Below, piece by piece: positions 18,503 through 27,898 of a DNA stretch of 64,000 bases. The notes beneath the pieces are model-generated. The model saw nothing but the letters and a program-made list of their open reading frames with translations. It was not told the origin of the DNA and ran no database searches. The DNA comes from Rhodanobacter sp. Root480 (GTDB lineage Bacteria > Pseudomonadota > Gammaproteobacteria > Xanthomonadales > Rhodanobacteraceae), in contig NZ_LMEX01000004.1 of assembly GCF_001426645.1 (NCBI RefSeq), positions 310,492 to 374,491 of the forward strand. Reading direction: 5' to 3'. Position 1 is the first letter of the stretch, and each line of letters begins with the position of its first letter. The position numbers and the translations under genes are program-made.

Positions 18503-18733
18503 GGCAGCCTCACCGTGGGTTAGTGATGGTCGGCTTTCGGATTGCCACCGACCTCGCCGCTCGCCGTTCGGGTCGGTCGAACCTGCGGCCAGTGTCGACC
18601 GAGTGTAATACGCCACTTCGAACAGCTCGGAACGATGAGAACGCGGCGAATGTGCACTGCCGCGTCCCTTCAGCATGGCCACGCCGGGAAGTCGCTTGCG
18701 GCAACTGCCCGGCGCACCACGCGCTCACTTCGC

Positions 18734-21700
18734 TCAGAAGTGGGCGCGAACACCCAGCATCACGCGACGCTCGAACTGCGTCGTGTTGGCTACCTGATCA
18801 GGCCACACCAGGTAGTAGCGCTCATGCTCGTTGGTGAGGTTGGAGCCTTGCGCGTAGACCTCCACGTTCGGCGTCACCTTGTAGCTGACCGAGGCATCGA
18901 CGTAGAACGTGGGCGCCTGGTACTCCTCCATGCCCTGGATGCCGCCGAAGTTCTGCGACACGGCGCGCTTGGAGCGGTAGTTGCCCGCCACGCGTGCCTC
19001 GAACTTGTCATCCTGATACCAGACGACCAGGTTGGCCTGCTTCTTGGAGTTGTCCTGGAACGGGATGTCGTTGCCGGCCAGGTCGGTGCCCGTGTTGCTG
19101 GGCGAGAAGGTGAAGTTGGCGCCGAGGCCGAAGTTCGACCAGATGCCGGGCAGGAACTTGAAGTCCTGCTTCAGGCCGAACTCGAAGCCGTGCAGCCAGT
19201 TGCCACCGCCCTGCACCGGCCCGTTGATCGATACGCAGTGGTTGCGCACCACGCCATCCTGGTCGGGCAAGGCGCAGTTCTGCACGCTGCCGTTGTTGAT
19301 GAAGCTGTCCACGTCGATGTAGAACGCGGCCACGCTGACCATGGTCGACGGGCTCATGTAGTACTCGAGCGAGGCGTCGTAGTTCGACGAGCGCCACGGG
19401 TCGAGGTCGGGGTTGCCGGAGGAGTTGCCCCCCAGCACGCGGAACAGCGTGGAACCGGGCGTCGAGGTGTCGATGCCGTAGTTGAGGGTCAGGCCACCGC
19501 CCCACTGGTCGAGGTTCAACGGCATCATGTTCTTCGAGTACGCCAGGCGCAGCTTGAGTTCCGGCGTGAAGTCGAACGCCAGGTTCAATGCCGGCAGGTA
19601 GTCGGTATACGTGCGCGAGCTGCGGATGGTGCCGTTGTCCGCGGCCAGCAGGCCGTACGGCGCGGCATCGCCCACCGCATGCTGGGTGACATCCAGCGTG
19701 GTGCGCACCATGCGCAGGCCCAGGTTGCCGCTGATCGGCACTTCGCCGTCGCTGTCGAAATCGGCCTGCAGATAAGCGGTGCGCTCCTTCAGGCGCACGG
19801 CCCAGGTGCCGCCCGGATCGACGTTGCGCTGCTCACCCGGGTACAGGGCTTCCTGGAACGCGAGCGGGTTGTCCATCGCCTTGGGATCGAGGTTGTAGAT
19901 GCTCACGCCGCTGACGCCGGCCAGGCCGTTGTCGTGGCGCATGTTGTTGCCGATGATCCCGGGCAGCTGGCTGGGGTTCTGCGCGGAAATGACGCCGGCG
20001 CGGTAGAAGCCCTGCGCGTTGCCCGCAGTGCAGGCGCCGTCGATGCCGCCGCCATTCAACACCACGTCGGCGGCCTTCCAGCGCACCAGGCAACCATTCG
20101 GGTCGCTGGCGCCGTTGCCGGCATAGACCGGTGCCACCATGTTGAAGTTGATGTTCGACGCCGAACGGATGCTGCTGCGTATGCCGAAGTCGAGCTTGAA
20201 GCCGGAGTCATTGAAGCGATAGTGACCGTCGGCGCGCAGGATGTTCATGTTGCTTTCGCGCTCATGGTTGCCTTCGCTGGACACCGTCTTCAACGCGTAG
20301 TTGTTCGGATCGGACAGGTAGGTCTGCAGTGCCTGCGGCAGCGTGATCGCGAGATGGTCGCCGCGCATGTCGACGGTGACCGGCACCACGTTGGGCGCGA
20401 AGCCGTTCGGGTTGAATACCCGGTTGCTGCCCGGATAGATGAAGGTGCCCGGCGGCGCCGCATCGACCGGATCGTTGGGCCACGCCGTGCCATCGGCGTC
20501 GGCGAACTGCACGTAGCTTTGCATCAGCGTTTCATGCGCGCTGGCCGTGATGCCGCGGACGCTGCCGGTGAAATTGCCGCCGTTGTCGTAATCCAGCTGC
20601 AGGTTGAAGTTGCGCGAGATGGTGTTGGTGACATCGTTCTCTGAATAGGTCTCCAGGTCGCCGAGCCACTTCTGGTACACCTGCGTGGTGTACAGCTGCT
20701 GGTTCCAGCCTTCGTCGCCGTTGTACGCGCCCTGGATCGTTTTGCCGGTATCGCGCGCGACCACGGGCACGAACGTGCCGCCCATCCAGCTGGCCGAGTT
20801 GAGCTGGTAGCCGGTCTGCCGGTTGAACTGCTTCTGGCGGGTGAAGAACGCATCGCTGGTGAGGGTGAAACCCGCACCCAGGTCGGCCTGTGCCGACGCG
20901 TTGATGCCCAGCCGCTTGCGCTCGAGCTGGCGGTCGATGGCGGTGAAGTTCTGGCTGCCGTAGAACGCATCGCCGGCGTTGCCGTTGCCGTTGACGTCGA
21001 CATTGCCGCCACCCAGCTGATGGATGGCCGAGGGGATCGGCGCGGTATTGAAGCCACCGAGGAAGCCGCTGCCATCGGTCGCGCTGGCCGCATTCTCGCC
21101 GTAGAACTTGCCGCCGTACTGGTCCATGCCGTCGGTGGAATTCTCCAGGGTGTCATCGGAATAGGCGGCCGAAACCAGCACGCCCCACTTGCCTTCGTCA
21201 TTGAAGCCGATCAGGCCGTTGGCCTCCGGGTTCCACTTGTCCACCTTGGAGCCATGCGAGCCGTCCGCGGCACCGGCGACTGTCCAGCCCGATTCCAGAT
21301 CCCACGGGCGGCGCGTGCGCAGATTGATCGTGCCGGTGATGCCACTGCTCAGCAGGCTGGCGGTGGGCGACTTGATCACGTCGGCACCGGAAAACAGCTG
21401 CGAGGGAATGTCGGTGAAGTTGGGTTGCACCGACACAATGGAGCCGGCGGTGAGGAACGACTCGCCGTTCAGCGTGGTGCCCACCTGCGGCAGGCCGCGC
21501 ACGTTGACCGAGCTGCCTTCGCCGCCGGAACGGTTGATCTGCACGCCGGTGATGCGTTGCAGCGAGTCGGCGATCGTCACGTCGGGCAGCTTGCCGATGT
21601 CCACGGCGGAAATGCTGTCCTGGATCGAGGTGGCGTTGCGCTTCAATTCCACCGAGCGCTGCTCCGAGGCGCGGATGCCCGCGCTCACCACCACGGCCTG

Positions 21701-21919
21701 GAGTCGCGTGGCGCGGCGTTCGTCGCCGCTTTTGGCAGTGGTATCACTGCTCTGATCCGGTGTGCTCTGATCCGGTGTGGATTGCTGCGCTGGCGTGGAT
21801 GCTGCAACGCCATTGGCGGGCGCCGCCCACACCGCTGCCGAGCATCCAAGGGAAAGGCTGGCGGCAACCGCCACCACCAGGGGTTTCATCGGGAAATTGC
21901 GGTAATTGAAACGGGTCAT
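18734..21919 (-). CDS. TonB-dependent receptor (carbohydrate uptake type)
   Basis: 1061 residues. The signal peptide begins at the second methionine (MKPLVVAVAASLSLGCSAAV, ATG 21889), so either start is possible. A low-complexity linker (STPDQSTPDQ) precedes the plug domain (DIGKLPDVTIADSLQRITGV, VNVRGLP), then the 22-strand outer-membrane barrel ending in aromatic phenylalanine (RRVMLGVRAHF). Length and plug type match the large TonB receptors of xanthomonads that bring oligosaccharides through the outer membrane. Neighbouring GH92, GH2 and esterase genes indicate a mannose-containing glycan as ligand. A LacI-type palindrome lies 54 bases upstream of the start. Confidence 0.95.
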   Translation of the reverse strand: MTRFNYRNFPMKPLVVAVAASLSLGCSAAVWAAPANGVAASTPAQQSTPDQSTPDQSSDTTAKSGDERRATRLQAVVVSAGIRASEQRSVELKRNATSIQDSISAVDIGKLPDVTIADSLQRITGVQINRSGGEGSSVNVRGLPQVGTTLNGESFLTAGSIVSVQPNFTDIPSQLFSGADVIKSPTASLLSSGITGTINLRTRRPWDLESGWTVAGAADGSHGSKVDKWNPEANGLIGFNDEGKWGVLVSAAYSDDTLENSTDGMDQYGGKFYGENAASATDGSGFLGGFNTAPIPSAIHQLGGGNVDVNGNGNAGDAFYGSQNFTAIDRQLERKRLGINASAQADLGAGFTLTSDAFFTRQKQFNRQTGYQLNSASWMGGTFVPVVARDTGKTIQGAYNGDEGWNQQLYTTQVYQKWLGDLETYSENDVTNTISRNFNLQLDYDNGGNFTGSVRGITASAHETLMQSYVQFADADGTAWPNDPVDAAPPGTFIYPGSNRVFNPNGFAPNVVPVTVDMRGDHLAITLPQALQTYLSDPNNYALKTVSSEGNHERESNMNILRADGHYRFNDSGFKLDFGIRSSIRSASNINFNMVAPVYAGNGASDPNGCLVRWKAADVVLNGGGIDGACTAGNAQGFYRAGVISAQNPSQLPGIIGNNMRHDNGLAGVSGVSIYNLDPKAMDNPLAFQEALYPGEQRNVDPGGTWAVRLKERTAYLQADFDSDGEVPISGNLGLRMVRTTLDVTQHAVGDAAPYGLLAADNGTIRSSRTYTDYLPALNLAFDFTPELKLRLAYSKNMMPLNLDQWGGGLTLNYGIDTSTPGSTLFRVLGGNSSGNPDLDPWRSSNYDASLEYYMSPSTMVSVAAFYIDVDSFINNGSVQNCALPDQDGVVRNHCVSINGPVQGGGNWLHGFEFGLKQDFKFLPGIWSNFGLGANFTFSPSNTGTDLAGNDIPFQDNSKKQANLVVWYQDDKFEARVAGNYRSKRAVSQNFGGIQGMEEYQAPTFYVDASVSYKVTPNVEVYAQGSNLTNEHERYYLVWPDQVANTTQFERRVMLGVRAHF

Positions 21920-21972
21920 TTCTCTCTCCTCCGCGGTTTGAGCCGCATCCTGTTGTCGGGCCTTGTTATTGT

Positions 21973-21984
21973 GGTAACGCTACC
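21973..21984. promoter_or_regulatory. LacI-type operator upstream of the TonB receptor
   Basis: GGTAACGCTACC is a 12-base palindrome with one mismatch and nearly equals the perfect GGTAACGTTACC at 25728-25739. Its near edge is 54 bases from the receptor start. The central CG and overall pattern are typical of LacI/GalR-family operators. No LacI-type regulator gene is in the window. Confidence 0.6.
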
Positions 21985-22072
21985 TAATCAAGTGCTGACT
22001 TCCCCATCGGCGCAGCGAAGGTCGCTCACGCCTTCACGCACCGCCGCCCGGTCGGGCGACGGCATGCATGGC

Positions 22073-25000
22073 TCATGGGCCGCTGGCTTGCGGCGCGTGT
22101 GGTGCCGGGATGGTGGGCTTTCGTGCTTGCAGTGGCACCGATTGCTCGTGCACGTTCCATCCGCGCACTTCCACCTTGGCCGCGCCATCCAGCGCGGGCG
22201 GGTCATCGCCGGTTATGGTGATCTCACGGGTCTCGCCGGGCGCGAGGTTGAGATAGTTGCCGCTGTAGTAAGCCGGCAGTACGCGCTGGCCGTGTGCATC
22301 GACCAGGGTCAACCTGGTGCTGAGCGCTGCTTGCGGCGACGGGTTGTGAACCGCCACACGGATGCCGCCCGCGTCGCGCTGCGCCCGGACGTCCAGACCC
22401 ACCTGGGGCAAATCGCCAAGCTTCTGCAGGTCGGCCGGCTCGTGCGCCACCCAGTAGAAATTGCGCGACACCAGCTTGCCGCCGGCGTCATGCAGTTGCA
22501 GTTGCACGAACACCAGGTCGTGCTCGCTCGACAAGCGGCCGATGTCGGCCGTCGCCATCGTCACCGGCGTGACCGCGACGGCCGGGGCATCCAGCGTGGC
22601 GGTGCCGGTGGCCAGCTCGCGATGCCCTTCCCCACCGGGCGCAAAGACGTGCGCGGACACGGTCAGGCCGTGCAGCGGCGCGGCGGTGTTGTTGACCACC
22701 ACGATGCGGTGATCGGGCAGGTTCATCTGCACGTGCACCGGCTCGGACGCTTCCTTGACGCCGTAGTAGGACGCCTGGGTGTCGTAGTCGCTGCTGTAGA
22801 TCTGCCAGGTGGTGCTGGGCCAGGCCGGGTGGCTCATCCACAACAGCCGGCCGCTGTTCTGCGTCCACAGGCCCGCGTTCAGGCCCTCGAAGATCGCCCG
22901 GTAGCTGACGTAGTTCATCATCTGCGCCTTGCGCTCGAAGTCCGCCAGGCTGGTGGCCTCGCCAAACTCGGTGCGCATGGCGGCCATGAAGCTGCCCACG
23001 TCGCCGTTACCGGATTGATGCCAGTCGTGATACGCCCAGCTGTCGCTGATCGGCCAGCGATCGGCCGCGGGCATCATCGCCTCGAACGACTCCAGCGTGG
23101 GAAACGACGGCGTGCCCACCTCGACCGCAAAGCCCTTGGCCAGCGTGGTGAAGTACGCCGCCGGCGGCTGGTAGCTGTACGGGCCGCTGTTCCACAGATT
23201 GATGCGATTGGAGCTGGGCATGTACAGCCGGGTGCCGTCGAGGTCCGCGATCAACTTGTCCAGCCGTTGATTCAGCAACGGCTGCGGCACACCCTCGTTG
23301 CGGCCAAACCACAGCGCGACGCTGGGGTGGTTGCGGTAGCGCTTGATGGTGTCGGCGGCGTTGCGCAGGAACAGCGCATCGTCCTGCGGCTCCAGGTTGT
23401 AGTCCTGGGTGGACTGCCAGAAATCGTTGAACACCAGCAGGCCGTACTTGTCGGCCAACTCGTAGAACACCGGCTCGGTGCTCTGCCCCACCCAGTTGCG
23501 CACCACGTTGATGTGGGCGTCGCGTTGCAGCTTGAAGTACGGCTCCAACCGTTCGCGCGAGATGCGCTTGAGGAAATCGTCGGTGCCCCAGCTGCCGCCT
23601 TTCACCGCGATGCGCACGCCGTTGACGCGGAGAATCAGGTACGGCGCCAGCCGCTTGTCGGTCAGTTCGGTCACCGCCGGCGAATGTTCCGCTGCCGGCA
23701 ACAGGGAATAGGCCCACGCGTCCGGCGTCTCGCGGATGCCCTTGTGGGTGACGTCGACCAGGCGTTCGCCCGGAGCGCTCGTCATGTCCGGCGTCACCAG
23801 CACCCGACGCAAACTGCCTTGCCGGTCGAACAGAGAAAGCTCGTAGCTGATCTGACGGATGCCGAACTGGAACTGCGATTGATCGGACGTCTTTCCGTCC
23901 GTCGCGAAACTGACCTTCATGTCGTACAGGTACGGCTCACCGTAGCCGTTCGGCCACCACAGGTGTGGGTGCTGCACCCGCAGCGCCGGGAACTCGGCGG
24001 GGCGCAGTTTTACCGTCGTGCCGCCGGGCGCCACCGTCACCGCCTTGTCCACGCTGACGTCGCCGAAGGCGATCCGCAGTTGCCCCTGAATGGGCGTGGC
24101 GCCGGCATTTTCCAGCGGCACGTCTACGTCGATTTCCGCCTGGTGATGGTCCGCATCCGGCAAGCGGGTAACGACGTGGGTATCGCCTATCCGCACCGGG
24201 CCGGCTGCGCTCAGCACCACTTTCTGCCACAGGCCGGTATCGCGATCGCGGATCGCCGGGATCCAGTCCCAACCTTCGTTGGCGATGAAGGTGGGGCCAT
24301 CCAGCGCCTCCATGCCGCCGTTGGGGCCGGCGCCGGCGCTGATTGATTGTTCGTGCGCCACGCCGGGATTCGGCGGCGGCGACACACGCACCGCGATCGC
24401 ATTGTCCTGACCGGGCTTCAGCAAGCCCGTGACATCGAACTGCCCGCGGATGAAGGCGCCCACGACCTGCCCCGCGCGCTGCCCGTTGACCCACACTTCG
24501 GCGGCGTAATTGATGCCGTCGAACGTCAGTCGCAACGGCTGGCCGGCAAGCCCGGCCGGCAAGGCGAACGTGGTGCGATACCACCAGTCGTGCTGATGCA
24601 GCGACTCGGGGATGGCCATGTTGTTGAGGCCGTACGCCGGGTCGGGATAGACGCCGCGGTCGATCAGGGTAGTCAGCACGGTGCCCGGCACCGTCGCCTT
24701 CATCCACGGCTTGCCGGCCGCGTAACCCGGCAGCGAAATGGCGGTGCCTTTTGCGCCGTCGAGTTCCGTGGCGGAAGCGAGCTGCCAGCGTCCCAGCTCC
24801 CACTGCCGCGCGCCGTCGGGCTTCAGGGCCATGCGATCGCCTGGCGCTTTTTCGGAAGGCGCGGAAAACGGCGCGCGACTCACCGGCAAGGTTGCCGGCG
24901 GCTGCGGCTCCACCTGCCCGGCCATCTGTTTGACCTGCACCGGCCAGTGCGGCGAGGCGTCGGCATACCGGGTCAGCTGCGGATCGGGCGGCCGCTTGGC

Positions 25001-25585
25001 CATGGCCGCCAGCTGGCGGCTGTCGAGAGCGCCATCCTGCACGGTGAAACCGGCCACCTTGCCACCGAAGTGGTCCGCATCGGGCCATGGCGCGACGGGC
25101 GCGATGACCATCTTCGCGGCAACCGCGACCCGCGGTGCCGTCGTGGACGCCACCCGTTTGCCGTCCAGGTACAACGAGAAACCGTCGGCGTTGGAGACGG
25201 CCGCGATGAAATGCCAGTGCCCCGCACTCAAGGCAGCCGGCGATGACACGGTCGACGCGTTTCCCCACCAGAATCCCAGCCGACCGTGATCGATCAGGAA
25301 GTAGCGCGCCGCCCCGGCGGGATCGCCGAAACCGGCCAGCAATACTTTTTCTTGCGACACCTGCGCCGGATACACCCAGGAATGGGCGCTCCAGTCGGCC
25401 TTCGCGTCGAGCACCGTGGCGTGATCGGGCATCGGCGCATCGAGCCCGACGCCACCTTGCAGGACCTGCGCATTCCAGGGGCCGTGGACGGCAGCGGAAA
25501 CCACCGGCACGACCATCCACAAGACGGCGGCCATGACGATGGCGCGTGCAACGCGAAATGCGTTCCCGGTCTCTCTGTTCAGCAT
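22073..25585 (-). CDS. GH2 family exo-glycosidase (beta-mannosidase-like), exported
   Basis: 1170 residues with a signal peptide (MAAVLWMVVPVVSAAVHG). An N-terminal concanavalin-like (LamG-type) domain (SLYLDGKRVASTTA) is followed by a GH2 sugar-binding jelly roll (TVPGTVLTTLIDRGVYPDP, WWYRTTFALP, AEVWVNGQ), immunoglobulin-like domains and the TIM barrel. The barrel contains VALWFGRNEGVPQP; Glu764 of the Asn-Glu pair is the likely acid/base. The AGxxxxTLIDRGVYPDPAYG style fits beta-mannosidase and exo-beta-glucosaminidase subfamilies of GH2. Beside a GH92 mannosidase and a TonB receptor, cleavage of the Man-beta-GlcNAc core or of mannan is the most likely job. Substrate is inferred. Confidence 0.88.
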   Translation of the reverse strand: MLNRETGNAFRVARAIVMAAVLWMVVPVVSAAVHGPWNAQVLQGGVGLDAPMPDHATVLDAKADWSAHSWVYPAQVSQEKVLLAGFGDPAGAARYFLIDHGRLGFWWGNASTVSSPAALSAGHWHFIAAVSNADGFSLYLDGKRVASTTAPRVAVAAKMVIAPVAPWPDADHFGGKVAGFTVQDGALDSRQLAAMAKRPPDPQLTRYADASPHWPVQVKQMAGQVEPQPPATLPVSRAPFSAPSEKAPGDRMALKPDGARQWELGRWQLASATELDGAKGTAISLPGYAAGKPWMKATVPGTVLTTLIDRGVYPDPAYGLNNMAIPESLHQHDWWYRTTFALPAGLAGQPLRLTFDGINYAAEVWVNGQRAGQVVGAFIRGQFDVTGLLKPGQDNAIAVRVSPPPNPGVAHEQSISAGAGPNGGMEALDGPTFIANEGWDWIPAIRDRDTGLWQKVVLSAAGPVRIGDTHVVTRLPDADHHQAEIDVDVPLENAGATPIQGQLRIAFGDVSVDKAVTVAPGGTTVKLRPAEFPALRVQHPHLWWPNGYGEPYLYDMKVSFATDGKTSDQSQFQFGIRQISYELSLFDRQGSLRRVLVTPDMTSAPGERLVDVTHKGIRETPDAWAYSLLPAAEHSPAVTELTDKRLAPYLILRVNGVRIAVKGGSWGTDDFLKRISRERLEPYFKLQRDAHINVVRNWVGQSTEPVFYELADKYGLLVFNDFWQSTQDYNLEPQDDALFLRNAADTIKRYRNHPSVALWFGRNEGVPQPLLNQRLDKLIADLDGTRLYMPSSNRINLWNSGPYSYQPPAAYFTTLAKGFAVEVGTPSFPTLESFEAMMPAADRWPISDSWAYHDWHQSGNGDVGSFMAAMRTEFGEATSLADFERKAQMMNYVSYRAIFEGLNAGLWTQNSGRLLWMSHPAWPSTTWQIYSSDYDTQASYYGVKEASEPVHVQMNLPDHRIVVVNNTAAPLHGLTVSAHVFAPGGEGHRELATGTATLDAPAVAVTPVTMATADIGRLSSEHDLVFVQLQLHDAGGKLVSRNFYWVAHEPADLQKLGDLPQVGLDVRAQRDAGGIRVAVHNPSPQAALSTRLTLVDAHGQRVLPAYYSGNYLNLAPGETREITITGDDPPALDGAAKVEVRGWNVHEQSVPLQARKPTIPAPHAPQASGP

Positions 25586-25727
25586 TCCAGATCCTCCCCG
25601 GATCCTCGGCGTGTTGACGAGCTGCGTGACGCATTCGGCTGACGCTTCCCCATCGACCTCACGCGTTCCGCGGAAGGGAACGCGATGGAAGCGGCTCCTA
25701 CATTCGAGTCACGAATCGCGGGAGCTT

Positions 25728-25739
25728 GGTAACGTTACC
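25728..25739. promoter_or_regulatory. LacI-type operator upstream of GH2 gene
   Basis: GGTAACGTTACC is a perfect 12-base palindrome 143 bases upstream of the GH2 start. It matches the receptor-upstream site at 21973-21984 in 11 of 12 positions, suggesting that one regulator controls both transcripts. Confidence 0.65.
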
Positions 25740-26091
25740 CGCCCGATATAGTGAAGTCAACTCGCTGAAGCGCAGTGGTCGGGAAGTCGGAAATCAGGCG
25801 GTTCCGCCACGGCTGACGGCGAGGAAAATCAGCGGGGCACGCCGCCTTGACGATTCAGACGGCCAAATCCTTAACGGGCACTCCTGGAGAGCAGGACGCC
25901 AGTCCGTTTTGTCGGGATTCGGGCAAGAACGCCCTCTTCCGCCCCGCGGGCACCTTGCCCCCAAACGGGGAGGAAGCTGGCACGCGCGGAACCGTTGGGA
26001 ATCCTGGCGAGCCGTCATCCCGCGGGCCGCTTCCAGCAACGAAGCGGGTCAGGCGGGAATCACGACCAGAGCCACATCGCGCGGCCTTGCC
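25740..26091. other. Gene-free stretch between carboxylesterase and GH2 genes
   Basis: No open frame here has support. The stretch contains GTCATCCCGCGG at 26015-26026 and GGCGGGAATCACGAC at 26048-26062, which read like a degenerate copy of a dispersed palindrome (compare 32888-33001). The remainder shows nothing recognisable; it may hold the GH2 promoter towards 25740. Confidence 0.45.
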
Positions 26092-27714
26092 TCAGAGCGC
26101 GCCGGGCTGGCTGGCATAGAACTGCTGCAGGAATGCCTGTCGCGCCGCACCGTTGTCCGCGGCGCTGTGCGGATGCGCATCGATGGTCTGGCGCAGCAGT
26201 CCACCGGCGGATTCGGTCGCTGCGGGCCACTCCGGCAGGCCCTCGCCGTTCGGGTTGCCGTGCTTGATGAACTGCGCGAAATAGCCTTGCAGCATGCGCG
26301 ACGTCTCGCGGTCATCCGTCGTCCACGCATAGACGGGATTGCCGTCGAGGTTGCCCAGCGCGTACTCGATCTCGGCGCTGTGCACCGCACCGGCATCGGC
26401 GGTTTCGCCCGCCGCGGGATGCCGCTTGGCCGGTCGCGGCTGGTCGTAATAATAGAAATACACCGGTGCATCGCCGGTGTGGCGGGCCAGATCCATCCAG
26501 CGCCAGGTGCTGTGCGCGATGAACATGTCGCCCGCCAGCGCGATGCCCGAGCGCTTCACTGCCTCCTCGTCATTGCCCGGATACAGCGCCAGCGCACGCG
26601 GCGCCTGCGCGCCGAACAGGCGCTCGAGCGCGGCGCGATAGTTGGCGGGCGTGGGGGCCTTTCCATCGAGCAGGCCGACATACGAACCTTCCTGCGAATT
26701 GCTGCCCAGCAGCAGCGGCACGGCGGCCTGTGCGCCGCGCGCGAAGGTGACCGCTGGCGACTCGGTGAGGAAATAGCCGTCCACATCGGGTGCGAACCGG
26801 GGCGTGGACTTGTCCGCCGTGGCCTGCAGCAAGGCATCGGCAGGCATGGCGCGCAACGCCGCCAGCGAACCGGCGCCGACCTGCGCCATGAACTTCTCGC
26901 CGCGCTGTTGCGCCACGGCCCGCGACAGCGGCGCCAGCGGTGCGATCAGCGCGCCACTCTCGCCGATGGCACCGGCGATCACCTCCCTGGACAAGGGCGA
27001 GGCCATCAATGCGCTCACCGACATGGAGCCGGCCGACTCGCCACCGATGGTGATCTTCGCGGGATCGCCGCCGAAGCGGGCGATGTTCTGCCGCACCCAG
27101 TGCAGCGCCGCGTTCTGATCCAGCAAACCGTAGTTGCCGGCCGCGTGCTGCGGCGATTCGGCGGCGAGCGCCGGCAAGGCCAGGAAGCCGAACACGCCCA
27201 ACCGGTAATTCACCGTCACCGTGACGATGCCCTGCGCCGCCATGCTGGCACCGTCGTAGCGCGGCTCCGACGCATCGCCCGCCACGTAGCCGCCGCCGTA
27301 GAAATACACCAGCACCGGCAGCTTGTTCCCGGTCGCTTGCGCCGGCGTCCACACGTTGAGGTAAAGGCAATCCTCGCTGACGCCGTCGCTGCGAAACACC
27401 ATGTCGCTGAAGATGGGACGCTGCATGCAGCGCGGCCCGAAGCGCTTCGCCTCACGCACGCCCGACCACGGCGCCACCGGTTGTGGCGGCTTCCAGCGCA
27501 ACGCGCCCACCGGCGGCGCGGCGTAGGGAATGCCGTGAAACTCGCGCAGGGCGACGTCGCCCTCGGTGCTGCTGTTGCCGGCAATAGTGCCCGCCGTCAA
27601 CGACACGGTGGGTGCCGTCGCGCCGGCGGAGAGCGCCGTGCAGGCCAGCATCATCATCGCCACGGCAGCGGCGCCACGGTGCAGCGGGTGGCGCCATACG
27701 GGAGAGAGTTTCAT
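26092..27714 (-). CDS. Type-B carboxylesterase, exported
   Basis: The ATG at 27714 gives 540 residues with a signal peptide (VAMMMLACTALSAGA). The alpha/beta-hydrolase signature GGESAGS places the nucleophile at Ser227. EFHGIPYAAPPVGALRWKPP and EDCLYLNVWTP are classic type-B carboxylesterase segments. It should hydrolyse ester substituents in the periplasm, perhaps acyl groups on the glycan handled by the neighbouring hydrolases. A weaker operator-like sequence sits 54 bases upstream of the start, the same distance as at the receptor. The substrate is unknown. Confidence 0.9.
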   Translation of the reverse strand: MKLSPVWRHPLHRGAAAVAMMMLACTALSAGATAPTVSLTAGTIAGNSSTEGDVALREFHGIPYAAPPVGALRWKPPQPVAPWSGVREAKRFGPRCMQRPIFSDMVFRSDGVSEDCLYLNVWTPAQATGNKLPVLVYFYGGGYVAGDASEPRYDGASMAAQGIVTVTVNYRLGVFGFLALPALAAESPQHAAGNYGLLDQNAALHWVRQNIARFGGDPAKITIGGESAGSMSVSALMASPLSREVIAGAIGESGALIAPLAPLSRAVAQQRGEKFMAQVGAGSLAALRAMPADALLQATADKSTPRFAPDVDGYFLTESPAVTFARGAQAAVPLLLGSNSQEGSYVGLLDGKAPTPANYRAALERLFGAQAPRALALYPGNDEEAVKRSGIALAGDMFIAHSTWRWMDLARHTGDAPVYFYYYDQPRPAKRHPAAGETADAGAVHSAEIEYALGNLDGNPVYAWTTDDRETSRMLQGYFAQFIKHGNPNGEGLPEWPAATESAGGLLRQTIDAHPHSAADNGAARQAFLQQFYASQPGAL

Positions 27715-27767
27715 CGGCGGGGATCCTGATGGAGAGTCCCGGCAGCGTAAAACATTCTGGTGTGGAC

Positions 27768-27780
27768 GGTAGCGTTTTCC
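27768..27780. promoter_or_regulatory. Possible degenerate LacI-type operator upstream of carboxylesterase
   Basis: GGTAGCGTTTTCC resembles GGTAGCGTTACC (reverse complement of the receptor site) with one extra base and a change in the right arm. Its near edge is exactly 54 bases from the esterase start, as at the receptor gene. The match alone would be weak; the equal spacing is the reason for listing it. Confidence 0.35.
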
Positions 27781-27857
27781 ATGGAAATGCGCGGCGAACG
27801 CCACTACGGGAGGGACGTCAGCGGCGGTGTTTACGATCTTCATCGCGGCATGAAAGG

Positions 27858-27883
27858 CATCGCGACTGAAGTCGCTCCCACAG
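27858..27883. repeat. Single REP element
   Basis: TCGCGACTGAAGTCGCTCCC followed by ACAG is one REP half in the orientation seen at the right arms of the other pairs. It lies 15 bases beyond the stop of the phospholipase-D family gene. A further fragment (GCGGCTCCTACA) is at 25690-25701. Confidence 0.7.
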
Positions 27884-27898
27884 GGCCAACGCGCGAGC

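Noticed and set aside
18542-24346. Two very long plus-strand open frames (700 and 1108 residues) antisense to the TonB receptor and GH2 gene
   Set aside because: Composition rich in Val, Arg, His and Gly without any signal, domain or start site; the minus-strand genes explain the region.
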